Assembly: GCA_964389525.1 (NCBI GenBank)
Contig: CAYMEX010000006.1
Span: forward strand, 1 to 64,000
Reading direction: 5' to 3'
Length of the DNA stretch: 64,000 nt
Source: JAFLTL01 sp964389525
GTDB lineage: Bacteria; Bacteroidota; Bacteroidia; Bacteroidales; Muribaculaceae
The notes under the pieces were generated by a model. It searched no databases and was not told the origin of the DNA. It saw only the letters and a list, made by a program, of their open reading frames with translations. Below are positions 1 to 7,588 of this stretch, piece after piece (the stretch's first letter is position 1; every line of letters begins with the position of its first letter). Both the position numbers and the translations under genes were made by a program.

Positions 1-1133
1 CTCTCGGCATATATGACCACGAGGAGTATGCCAAGGCTATGGCATGGACCGAGAAATATTGCAAGCCGCGTGAAGGCGAGGATTTCAAGAACCGTCCTGA
101 AAAGAAGAAGACGCGCGAGGAGAAGGATGCCGACTGGGAGTTCATCGTGAAGATGACGATCATCATACGCGACCTGATGAAGGGCAACCCGAAGCTCAAG
201 GAAATGGGATTCAAGGAGGAGGCTCTCGGACACAATGCCATTGCCGGAGGCTTCCAGGGACAGCGCCAGTGGACCGATTTCTACCCCAACGGCGATTTCT
301 CGGAGGCGTTGCTCAACACTTCGTTTGACTGGAACGGAATACGTGAGGCCTACGTGCTTGCTACCGAGAACGACGCCTGCAACGGCATCGCCATGCTTTT
401 CGGGCATCTGCTCACCAACCGCGCCCAGATTTTCAGCGACGTGCGCACATACTGGAGCCCCGAGGCTGTGTACCGTGTGACGGGCAAGCAGCTGACCGGA
501 ATGGCCTCCAACGGCTTTATACACCTCATCAACTCGGGCGCCACGACTCTCGACGGCACGGGACAGTGTGCCGACGCCAACGGTGTGCCCGCGATGAAGC
601 CTCACTGGGAGATGACTGATGATGACATGGAGAAGTGCCTTGCGGCTACCACATGGTATCCTGCCGACCGCGACTATTTCCGTGGCGGAGGTTTCTCGTC
701 AAACTTCCTCACAAAGGGAGGCATGCCTGTGACGATGATGCGCCTGAACCTGGTGAAAGGTCTCGGTCCGGTGCTTCAGCTGGCTGAGGGGTGGACTGTC
801 GACGTTGATCCTGAGATCCATAAGATCCTCGACATGCGCACCGATCCCACCTGGCCCACCACATGGTTTGTTCCGCGTCTGTGTCCCGACCGCGACGCGT
901 TCAAGGATGTCTATTCGGTTATGAACAACTGGGGTGCCAATCATGGTGCTATCTCCTACGGTCATATCGGACAGGATCTTATCACGCTTGCGTCGATACT
1001 GCGCATACCTGTATGTATGCACAATGTCGAGGAGGACAAGATCTTCCGCCCGGCAGCGTGGAATGCGTTTGGCATGGACAAGGAGGGTGCCGACTATCGT
1101 GCGTGTGCCACCTACGGCCCGATCTACAAATAA
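1..1133 (+). CDS. fucI: L-fucose isomerase, C-terminal part (5' end outside window)
   Basis: FucI interconverts L-fucose and L-fuculose in the cytoplasm, the first step of fucose catabolism. The reading frame is open from base 3 with no stop, so the gene starts upstream of the window; 376 residues are visible, against about 590 in known FucI. The conserved ATENDACNG and FSDVRTYWSP segments supply the equivalents of the metal-binding Glu and Asp of E. coli FucI. The late HGAISYGHIGQD segment carries the third ligand His. The stop TAA lies 121 bases before the fucose permease start, so the two genes probably form an operon. Family assignment is secure from these motifs; substrate could include D-arabinose, as in other FucI enzymes. 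Confidence 0.95.
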   Translation, partial: LGIYDHEEYAKAMAWTEKYCKPREGEDFKNRPEKKKTREEKDADWEFIVKMTIIIRDLMKGNPKLKEMGFKEEALGHNAIAGGFQGQRQWTDFYPNGDFSEALLNTSFDWNGIREAYVLATENDACNGIAMLFGHLLTNRAQIFSDVRTYWSPEAVYRVTGKQLTGMASNGFIHLINSGATTLDGTGQCADANGVPAMKPHWEMTDDDMEKCLAATTWYPADRDYFRGGGFSSNFLTKGGMPVTMMRLNLVKGLGPVLQLAEGWTVDVDPEIHKILDMRTDPTWPTTWFVPRLCPDRDAFKDVYSVMNNWGANHGAISYGHIGQDLITLASILRIPVCMHNVEEDKIFRPAAWNAFGMDKEGADYRACATYGPIYK

Positions 1134-1254
1134 GGGCTGAGCAAGCTCCATATTTTCTGACTGCAAACATCGGTCGGGGGTGCGCCGAAAACGGCATCTG
1201 TCCTGTTTCCGGCGCATCCTCGCCCTCATAAGCCTTTGTCGCGCTCAATCTCAT

Positions 1255-2568
1255 ATGGATAATAACAATAAAAAATCACAGTCGCTTCTCCGCAGCAACG
1301 GGGTGAGCTATCTTGTCCCGTTTGTGCTTATCACAAGCTGTTTCGCGCTTTGGGGATTTGCCAACGATATCACCAACCCTATGGTCAAGGCGTTCTCAAA
1401 GATTTTCCGTATGAGTGTGACCGACGGAACTCTTGTGCAGGTTGCCTTCTACGGTGGATATTTCGCAATGGCTTTTCCGGCCGCGATTTTCATTCGTCGG
1501 TATTCATATAAGGCCGGTGTGCTTCTGGGGCTCGGACTTTATGCCTGCGGCGCGTTTCTTTTTTATCCGGCGATGCTCACTGGCAGCTATTATCCGTTTC
1601 TGATCGCTTATTTCATACTCACCTGCGGGCTCTCGTTTCTCGAGACGAGCTGCAACCCCTATATCCTCTCGATGGGGTCGGAGGAGACGGCTACGCGTCG
1701 CCTCAACATGGCTCAGTCGTTCAACCCCGTGGGTTCGCTGCTTGGCATGTGGGTTGCCATGACCTTCATACAGGCGCGCCTCAACCCTATGGAGACCGAC
1801 GCGCGTGCCATGCTCGGCGATGCCGAGTTTGAGGCCATGCGCGATTCCGACCTGCTCGTGCTTATCACCCCTTATCTCCTCATCGGACTTGTCGTCATAG
1901 CCATGCTTGTGGTGATAAGACTGGCGAAGATGCCCGGTAACGGCGACAAAGACCACAGCGTGCATTTCCTCACGTCGCTGAAGCGCATATTCTCGCTTTC
2001 GCGCTACCGCGAGGGCGTGATAGCGCAGTTCTTCTATGTGGGTGTGCAGATCATGTGCTGGACGTTCATCATCCAGTATGGCACCCGTGTCTTCATGCTT
2101 GAAGGGCTCGACGAAAAGAGCGCCGAGGTGCTTTCGCAGAAATACAATATCATCGCCATGGTGATATTCTGCTGCAGCCGCTTCGTGTGCACCTATCTTC
2201 TGCGCTACATCAACGCCGGACGGCTGCTTGCCATACTCGCTACGGCTGCCGCGTTGCTCACTGTCGGTGTTATTCTCTTTCAGGACCGCACGGGAGTCTA
2301 CTGCCTTGTGGGTGTGTCGGCGTGCATGTCGCTCATGTTCCCCACGATCTACGGTATCGCTCTCGAGGGGCTTGGCGACGATGCCAAGTTCGGTGCTGCC
2401 GGCCTGATCATGGCCATACTTGGCGGATCGGTTCTTCCTCCCGTGCAGGCAAGCATCATCGATTGCGGCACGATCGGCGGTTTCCCGGCCGTGAACCTGT
2501 CGTTTGTGCTTCCGCTCATCTGCTTCCTTGTCATCATCGTCTACGGAGTGCGCCGCATACGCGGCTGA
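1255..2568 (+). CDS. fucP: L-fucose:H+ symporter, MFS family
   Basis: A 437-residue inner-membrane transporter with about twelve hydrophobic segments. FucP proteins import L-fucose with a proton. GFANDITNPM near the N-terminus and SFLETSCNPYI around residue 130 match the FucP segments that carry the essential Asp and Glu of the E. coli protein. I chose the ATG at 1255 (MDNNNKKSQSLL) rather than the in-frame codon at 1180, because the 25 upstream residues are arginine- and cysteine-rich and unlike the family. The gene directly follows fucI, which supports fucose over the related glucose/galactose MFS substrates. A strong hairpin follows the stop codon. Confidence 0.92.
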   Translation: MDNNNKKSQSLLRSNGVSYLVPFVLITSCFALWGFANDITNPMVKAFSKIFRMSVTDGTLVQVAFYGGYFAMAFPAAIFIRRYSYKAGVLLGLGLYACGAFLFYPAMLTGSYYPFLIAYFILTCGLSFLETSCNPYILSMGSEETATRRLNMAQSFNPVGSLLGMWVAMTFIQARLNPMETDARAMLGDAEFEAMRDSDLLVLITPYLLIGLVVIAMLVVIRLAKMPGNGDKDHSVHFLTSLKRIFSLSRYREGVIAQFFYVGVQIMCWTFIIQYGTRVFMLEGLDEKSAEVLSQKYNIIAMVIFCCSRFVCTYLLRYINAGRLLAILATAAALLTVGVILFQDRTGVYCLVGVSACMSLMFPTIYGIALEGLGDDAKFGAAGLIMAILGGSVLPPVQASIIDCGTIGGFPAVNLSFVLPLICFLVIIVYGVRRIRG

Positions 2569-2597
2569 CGCAACACTGCGCTACGTCTCATAATAAC

Positions 2598-2639
2598 ACA
2601 ACATCACCCGGACACCGTGAGGATGCCGGGTGATGTTGT
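2598..2639. terminator. 14-bp perfect hairpin after fucP
   Basis: ACAACATCACCCGG (2598-2611) pairs perfectly with CCGGGTGATGTTGT (2626-2639) around a 14-base loop. It lies between the convergent fucP and monooxygenase genes, so it probably terminates both. No long T run follows. Confidence 0.75.
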
Positions 2640-2660
2640 ATATAAGGGTGAGATTGCTGT

Positions 2661-2939
2661 TTAGAACTCAAACTGCTCGATGCGCATTTCGCCGAACTCC
2701 TGAAGACGGGGTACAAGTGTGGTGAAGTGCGGAGCGTTCATGTGTGTCTCAAGCGACGGTGCGTCCTGCCATGTCTCTATGATCATGTATTCGCCGGGGC
2801 GTGTGGCCGAGGCAAGCATGTCATAGCCTATGCAGCCTTTGTCGTTGAGCGATGCGGCTACAAGTTCCTTTCCGGCTTTTTCGGCCGCATCTTTGTTGGC
2901 GATGTCGGCCAGAGTGTAGAATACGTTAAGTCTGAGCAT
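2661..2939 (-). CDS. putative quinol monooxygenase (ABM domain)
   Basis: A 92-residue single-domain protein of the antibiotic-biosynthesis-monooxygenase (ABM, YgiN-like) superfamily. These are small ferredoxin-fold dimers that act on quinols or polyphenols, and some are only stress-related binding proteins. The N-terminal beta strand MLRLNVFYTL, the central YDMLASATRPGEYMIIETWQD core and the HMNAPHF segment are typical of the family. It has no signal peptide and so is cytoplasmic. It is transcribed alone, divergently from the antiporter gene, with a candidate TAnnTTTG promoter just upstream. The reaction cannot be told from sequence. Confidence 0.75.
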   Translation of the reverse strand: MLRLNVFYTLADIANKDAAEKAGKELVAASLNDKGCIGYDMLASATRPGEYMIIETWQDAPSLETHMNAPHFTTLVPRLQEFGEMRIEQFEF

Positions 2940-2987
2940 TGTCTGATGTGTTTGTTATGGTTGATGCAAATGTTGAATGCTGTTACA

Positions 2988-2995
2988 CAAATCTA
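2988..2995 (-). promoter_or_regulatory. candidate -7 element for the ABM gene
   Basis: On the minus strand this reads TAGATTTG, matching the Bacteroidetes -7 consensus TAnnTTTG, 49 bases before the start codon. No clear TTTG -33 box is visible. Confidence 0.45.
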
Positions 2996-3008
2996 CACAA
3001 AAAAGTAT

Positions 3009-3016
3009 TAATTTTG
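3009..3016 (+). promoter_or_regulatory. candidate -7 element for the antiporter operon
   Basis: TAATTTTG matches TAnnTTTG and lies 26 bases before the ATG at 3043, giving a leader of roughly 20 bases. Together with the minus-strand element at 2988-2995 it forms a compact divergent promoter region. Confidence 0.5.
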
Positions 3017-3042
3017 ATCTCTCAAACGATAAATAAAAACAA

Positions 3043-5316
3043 ATGCTGCCTATTACTGTATTGCTTAATGCGGCCGCCGGCGCTCCGATAGAGATGGATA
3101 TAAACGGACTGATCTCCGATCTGGCTTTTATCCTGCTGCTTGGCGCGGTGGTGACTCTGGTGTTTAAGTGGATCAAGCAGCCGGTAGTGTTGGGCTACAT
3201 TGTGGCCGGTTTTCTGGCGAGTCCCAATTTCGAGCCGCTGCCGTCGGTGACGACCGATGCCAATATCGAGTTCTGGGCGCAGATAGGCATTGTCGTACTG
3301 CTGTTTTCGCTCGGAGTCGAATTCAGCTTCCGTAAACTTATGAATGTGGGCGGTAGCGCCATATCCACGGTAATGATCATCATTACCGGCATGATGCTCA
3401 GTGGTATAGTTGTAGGCCATTTTCTCGGCATGAGCTTTATCGACTGTCTGTTTCTCGGAGGCATGCTGTCGATGTCGTCCACCACGATCATCATAAAGGC
3501 GTTTACCGACATGGGGTTGCGTCAGAAAAAGTTTGCCGGCATTGTTTTCGGTGTGCTTATCGTCGAGGATCTGTTCGCCGTGCTCCTGATGGTCATACTT
3601 TCGTCGATCGCGCTCAACAACAGTGTCGAGGGAGGGGAGTTGCTTATGAGTGCCGGGAAACTTGTATTTTTCCTTGTCATATGGTTTGTCGTGGGAGTCT
3701 ATGTGCTTCCGTCGCTTCTTAACAGAGTCGGACGCTTTCTCAACTCCGAGACGCTGTTGGTGGTGTCGATGGGGCTCTGTCTCGGCATGGCCGTGTTCTC
3801 GGTGAAGTGCGGCTTCTCGCTTGCTCTCGGAGCGTTTGTCATGGGATCGATACTCGCCGGCACAAGCTATGCCGAACGCATCGAGAAGGTGACGATGCCG
3901 GTCAAGGATCTTTTCGGAGCGGTATTCTTCATCTCTGTCGGCATGATGGTGCAGCCGTCGGTGATTGCCGAGTACTGGGGCTCGATATTGCTGTTGTCGG
4001 GTGTTGTCATTGTCGGCATGATCGTTTTCGGCGCGCTTGGTCTGCTGCTGACCGGCCAGACGCTCAAGGTGGCTATCGAGGCCGGCTTCTCGCTGACTCA
4101 GATCGGTGAGTTCGCTTTTATCATCGCCTCGCTCGGCATGAGTCTCGGTGTGCTTGATCCGACAATCTATCCTATAGTTGTGGCCGTGTCGGTCATAACG
4201 ACATTCACGACACCCTATTTCATCAAGGTATCATATCCGTTCTATAAGTTCATAGAGCGGCATTTGCCGTCTCGGCTTCATTTTCTTATCGAGCGTTACA
4301 GCGCCGACGCCAAGGAGGGAGCCGCTTCGGCGCGCAAGGTCTGGAGCACGCTTTTCCGCCGCTATCTGTGGCGTTTCATGCTGTATTCCATAATACTGAC
4401 GGCTATCATAGCGGTGAGCAATGTCTATTTCGTGCCCTGGTTTACCGGGCTGCTTGGAGCGTGGGGCAAGCTGTGCGCCGTGCTGATCGCTCTGCTGGTC
4501 ATGTCGCCGTTTCTGCTTGCCTTGTCGGGCCCTGTCAGCAAGAAGATCGAGGTCGAGAAGCTCGAGAGCTATCACAGCCAGTATCGTGTCCCCATGGTTG
4601 TGATGACAGTGTTTCGTGCGGCTGTCGCGCTCTTCTTCGTGATCTATTTCATCGGACACTGCTACGGATATCTGATCGGTGTGGTAGCCGGCATCGCCAT
4701 TATGGTGCTTTTGTTCGCTGTGTTCCGCAATCAGCTGCGACACAGGCTTCAGACGATCGAGTCGAAGTTTATGAGCAACCTCAACGAGCGTGAACTGCGC
4801 CGCACCGGCAAGAATTTCAATCTTGTGAGCGATCTTCACCAGGCGGTCATACATGTCGGGCAGGGGAGTCCCTATCTCGGCATGCAGCTTAAAGACACCG
4901 ATCTTCATTCAAAATACGGTGTGAATATCCTCAACATACAACGTGGTGTGGAGTTCATACCCGTGCCGTCGGGCGATACACGCATTTTCCCCGGCGATGT
5001 CGTCGGAGTCGTCGGCACCGATTCGCAGATCGAGAGCATTCTGCCGCTTCTTGAGTGTGAGCGCAAGGACACTCCCGTCGACATGTCGGCGTCATCCGAC
5101 TTCGATGTCGTGGCTCTGAAAGTGACTGATCGCTCGCCCATACTCGGCCGCACTGTCGCCCAGATCGATGTGCGCCGCAAGTATATGTCGTTTATTCTCG
5201 CCATACAGCGAGGCGACGAGTATATCACCGATGTTGTCAACATGCCGTTCCGCGAAGGAGATACGATCTGGGTCGCCGGCAATAAGAAGTATTATCATAA
5301 ACTTGTCATGCCATGA
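3043..5316 (+). CDS. Kef-type (CPA2) cation:proton antiporter with two TrkA-C domains
   Basis: A 757-residue protein. Residues from about 20 to 410 form a CPA2 sodium/potassium:proton exchanger core of about 12 membrane segments, including IGIVVLLFSLGVEFSF, GMLSMSSTTII and a late LTQIGEFAFIIASLG. A second hydrophobic block of about four segments follows (roughly 450-580). The C-terminus holds two RCK_C (TrkA-C) ligand-binding domains, starting near SDLHQAVIHVG and FDVVALKVTDRS. No NAD-binding TrkA-N domain is seen between core and tail, unlike E. coli KefB/C. It probably exchanges K+ or Na+ for H+ in the inner membrane. The stop overlaps the rlmD start (ATGA), indicating translational coupling. 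An internal Met at residue 18 is an alternative start. Confidence 0.85.
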   Translation: MLPITVLLNAAAGAPIEMDINGLISDLAFILLLGAVVTLVFKWIKQPVVLGYIVAGFLASPNFEPLPSVTTDANIEFWAQIGIVVLLFSLGVEFSFRKLMNVGGSAISTVMIIITGMMLSGIVVGHFLGMSFIDCLFLGGMLSMSSTTIIIKAFTDMGLRQKKFAGIVFGVLIVEDLFAVLLMVILSSIALNNSVEGGELLMSAGKLVFFLVIWFVVGVYVLPSLLNRVGRFLNSETLLVVSMGLCLGMAVFSVKCGFSLALGAFVMGSILAGTSYAERIEKVTMPVKDLFGAVFFISVGMMVQPSVIAEYWGSILLLSGVVIVGMIVFGALGLLLTGQTLKVAIEAGFSLTQIGEFAFIIASLGMSLGVLDPTIYPIVVAVSVITTFTTPYFIKVSYPFYKFIERHLPSRLHFLIERYSADAKEGAASARKVWSTLFRRYLWRFMLYSIILTAIIAVSNVYFVPWFTGLLGAWGKLCAVLIALLVMSPFLLALSGPVSKKIEVEKLESYHSQYRVPMVVMTVFRAAVALFFVIYFIGHCYGYLIGVVAGIAIMVLLFAVFRNQLRHRLQTIESKFMSNLNERELRRTGKNFNLVSDLHQAVIHVGQGSPYLGMQLKDTDLHSKYGVNILNIQRGVEFIPVPSGDTRIFPGDVVGVVGTDSQIESILPLLECERKDTPVDMSASSDFDVVALKVTDRSPILGRTVAQIDVRRKYMSFILAIQRGDEYITDVVNMPFREGDTIWVAGNKKYYHKLVMP

Positions 5317-6722
5317 GCAGGAAAAAGCCGCTTCCGCTGCTTAACGATATAGAAATCACAGGTGTGGCTGCCGAGGGTAACTCGATAGCCAAAGTCGACG
5401 GACGTGTAGTGTTCATACCCTACGGTGCGCCGGGCGACATCGCCGACGTGCAGCTGACGCGTAAGAAAAACTCGTATGCCGAAGGGCGCATTACCTCTAT
5501 CAGCCGGCCGTCGGCTCTGCGCATCGAGCCTAAATGCGGTCATTTCGGTGTGTGCGGAGGTTGTAAATGGCAGCATCTGCCCTACGACTATCAGCTGAAA
5601 TTCAAGCAGCAGCAGGTCGAGGACGCCTTGACGCGTATCGCCAAGGTAGAGATGCCTGAGATTTCCCCGATCATCGGGTCGGAGCGCGTGTGGGCCTACC
5701 GTAACAAGATGGAGTACACATTCTCCAACAAGAAGTGGCTGACATTCGATCAGATGCGCAGCGGCGAAGAGTTCACCGACCGCGACGCAGCCGGGTTCCA
5801 TATACCCGGATCTTTTGATAAAGTGCTTGACATTGAGTGCTGTCACTTGCAGGACGATCTTGGCAACCGCATACGCCTTTTCATAAGAGATCTCGGCAAG
5901 AAAAACGGCTGGGACTTCTATGACCTGAAACAGCAGCACGGTTTTCTGCGCACGCTTATGATGCGCATACTCGACACCGGTCAGGTCATGGTTGTCATGT
6001 CGGTCGGCGAGGACGACAGCGAGAAGATCAGGACGCTCATGGAGGCACTGGCGTCGGAGTTCCCTGAGATCACGTCGCTCAACTATGTCGTGAACCTCAA
6101 GGTCAACGACACGATCACCGACCAGAACATCATCTGTTGGGAAGGATCGAAACCCTATGTTGAGGAAGAGATGGAGGATCTGAAGTTCCGCATCGGTCCG
6201 AAATCGTTTTACCAGACCAACTCCCGGCAGGCCTACCGTCTTTACAGCGCGGTGCGCGATCTTGCCGCTCTCGACGGCAGCCAGCTCGTGTACGACCTTT
6301 ACACCGGCACCGGCACGATCGCCAATTTTGTAGCGCGGCAGGCCCGCGAAGTTGTCGGCATCGAGTATGTGCCCGAGGCCATTGAGGATGCGAAGCTCAA
6401 CTCGCAGGTCAACGGCATATCCAATACATTGTTCTATGCCGGCGACATGAAGGATGTGCTCGATGCCGCGTTTATAGAGCGTCACGGAGTGCCCGACGTC
6501 ATGATTGTCGATCCTCCGCGTGCAGGCATGCACGCCGATGTCGTCGCAACGATACTTGCGGCCGCTCCGCGCCGCATCGTCTATGTCAGCTGTAATCCGG
6601 CCACGCAGGCGCGCGATATCGCGATGCTCGACAGCGCCTACCGGCTGACGGCAGTGCAGCCCGTCGACATGTTCCCCCACACTCATCATGTCGAGAACAT
6701 CGCGGTGCTCGAACTTCGCTGA
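5313..6722 (+). CDS. rlmD: 23S rRNA (uracil-C5)-methyltransferase, RlmD/RumA family
   Basis: A 469-residue SAM-dependent methyltransferase that makes 5-methyluridine in 23S rRNA. An N-terminal TRAM-like RNA-binding beta domain covers about residues 8-65. The Fe-S cluster cysteines are C75, C81 and C84, plus a cysteine in DIECCHLQ. The SAM-binding motif is VYDLYTGTGTIANF, and the catalytic-cysteine motif VSCNPATQARD lies near the C-terminus, preceded by MIVDPPRAGM. Its ATG overlaps the antiporter stop by four bases, so it is co-transcribed. RlmD is the best match because of the iron-sulfur motif; the close relatives RlmCD and TrmA differ in target only, so the exact uridine is inferred. Confidence 0.88.
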   Translation: MSRKKPLPLLNDIEITGVAAEGNSIAKVDGRVVFIPYGAPGDIADVQLTRKKNSYAEGRITSISRPSALRIEPKCGHFGVCGGCKWQHLPYDYQLKFKQQQVEDALTRIAKVEMPEISPIIGSERVWAYRNKMEYTFSNKKWLTFDQMRSGEEFTDRDAAGFHIPGSFDKVLDIECCHLQDDLGNRIRLFIRDLGKKNGWDFYDLKQQHGFLRTLMMRILDTGQVMVVMSVGEDDSEKIRTLMEALASEFPEITSLNYVVNLKVNDTITDQNIICWEGSKPYVEEEMEDLKFRIGPKSFYQTNSRQAYRLYSAVRDLAALDGSQLVYDLYTGTGTIANFVARQAREVVGIEYVPEAIEDAKLNSQVNGISNTLFYAGDMKDVLDAAFIERHGVPDVMIVDPPRAGMHADVVATILAAAPRRIVYVSCNPATQARDIAMLDSAYRLTAVQPVDMFPHTHHVENIAVLELR

Positions 6723-6762
6723 TGATCTCACCGCGGCAGCGCGGATAAGAAACGTTAAATAG

Positions 6763-6800
6763 AACGCCACAGACGAACCCTGCGCTCGTCTGTGGCGTTT
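6763..6800 (+). terminator. Rho-independent terminator after rlmD
   Basis: AACGCCACAGACGA (6763-6776) pairs perfectly with TCGTCTGTGGCGTT (6786-6799) around a 9-base loop, followed by TTCTCTATT. It separates rlmD from the superoxide dismutase gene. Confidence 0.85.
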
Positions 6801-6890
6801 CTCTATTGAAAAATGAGCGGAGAAATGGCACAAGCGAGTGTGCCAAAGCCGACTTATCCTGAATTAATCACAGTTTCATTATATGAAGTT

Positions 6891-7466
6891 ATGAAATACA
6901 CTCAACCCGAATTACCCTACAAACGCGATGCTCTGGAGCCTGTCATAAGCGGCGAGACTGTCGACTACCACTATGGCAAGCATGAGAAAACCTATATCGA
7001 TAACCTCAACAACCTGATCGAAGGTACGGAATGGGAGGATATGGCGCTTGAGGATATCATCTGCAAGGCGACAGGACCGTTGTTCAACAACGCCTCGCAG
7101 GCATGGAACCACATACTGTATTTCTTCTCGTTCTCTCCCGACGGGGGAGGTGTGCCCGACGGCGAGCTTGGCGAAGCAATCAAAAAGCAGTTTGGCAGCT
7201 TCGATGAGTTCAAGAAGCAGTTTGAGGACGCCGGCGCCAAGTTGTTCGGATCGGGATGGGTCTGGCTCTCACGCGATGACCATGGCACGCTTTTCATTTC
7301 TCAGGGAAGCAATGCCGAAAATCCTCTGACCAAGGGACTGACTCCGATACTCACCTTCGATGTGTGGGAGCATGCCTATTATCTCGACTATCAGAACCGC
7401 AGAGCCGAGTATCTCAAAAAACTGTGGGATATAGTCGACTGGGACATGGTCAATTCACGATACTGA
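6891..7466 (+). CDS. sodB: iron (or cambialistic) superoxide dismutase
   Basis: A 191-residue cytoplasmic Fe/Mn-type superoxide dismutase that converts superoxide to oxygen and peroxide. The four metal ligands are visible: H27 in HYGKHEKTY, H74 in AWNHILYF, and D157 and H161 in DVWEHAYYLDY. I chose the ATG at 6891 (MKYTQPELPYKRDALEP) because SODs begin with this FELPYAxDALEP-like segment. The 26 codons upstream overlap the terminator and have no family match. It is monocistronic between two terminators. In Bacteroides relatives the single SOD accepts Fe or Mn; metal use here is inferred. Confidence 0.93.
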   Translation: MKYTQPELPYKRDALEPVISGETVDYHYGKHEKTYIDNLNNLIEGTEWEDMALEDIICKATGPLFNNASQAWNHILYFFSFSPDGGGVPDGELGEAIKKQFGSFDEFKKQFEDAGAKLFGSGWVWLSRDDHGTLFISQGSNAENPLTKGLTPILTFDVWEHAYYLDYQNRRAEYLKKLWDIVDWDMVNSRY

Positions 7467-7552
7467 ATACTGCCCGTCTGTTTATAAATACTGTCACCCG
7501 AAACAGTGAAGTTGTAAGCATTAATTGTAAGCATAATGTGATGAATGGAGAG

Positions 7553-7580
7553 AGGGGTGCTCGTGAGAGTCCCCCTTTTT
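7553..7580. terminator. convergent terminator between sodB and TPR lipoprotein genes
   Basis: AGGGG near 7553 pairs with CCCCT near 7572, with an inner CTC/GAG extension, followed by TTTTT on the plus strand. It sits between two convergent genes. Confidence 0.6.
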
Positions 7581-7588
7581 CTGTGCGT

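Noticed and set aside
5295..6833. A 512-codon minus-strand frame opposite rlmD, and similar long frames opposite the SusC1 (43032-44294) and fusion (25591-26841) genes.
   Set aside because: The opposite strand in each case encodes a complete protein with intact motifs; the antisense translations match no family.
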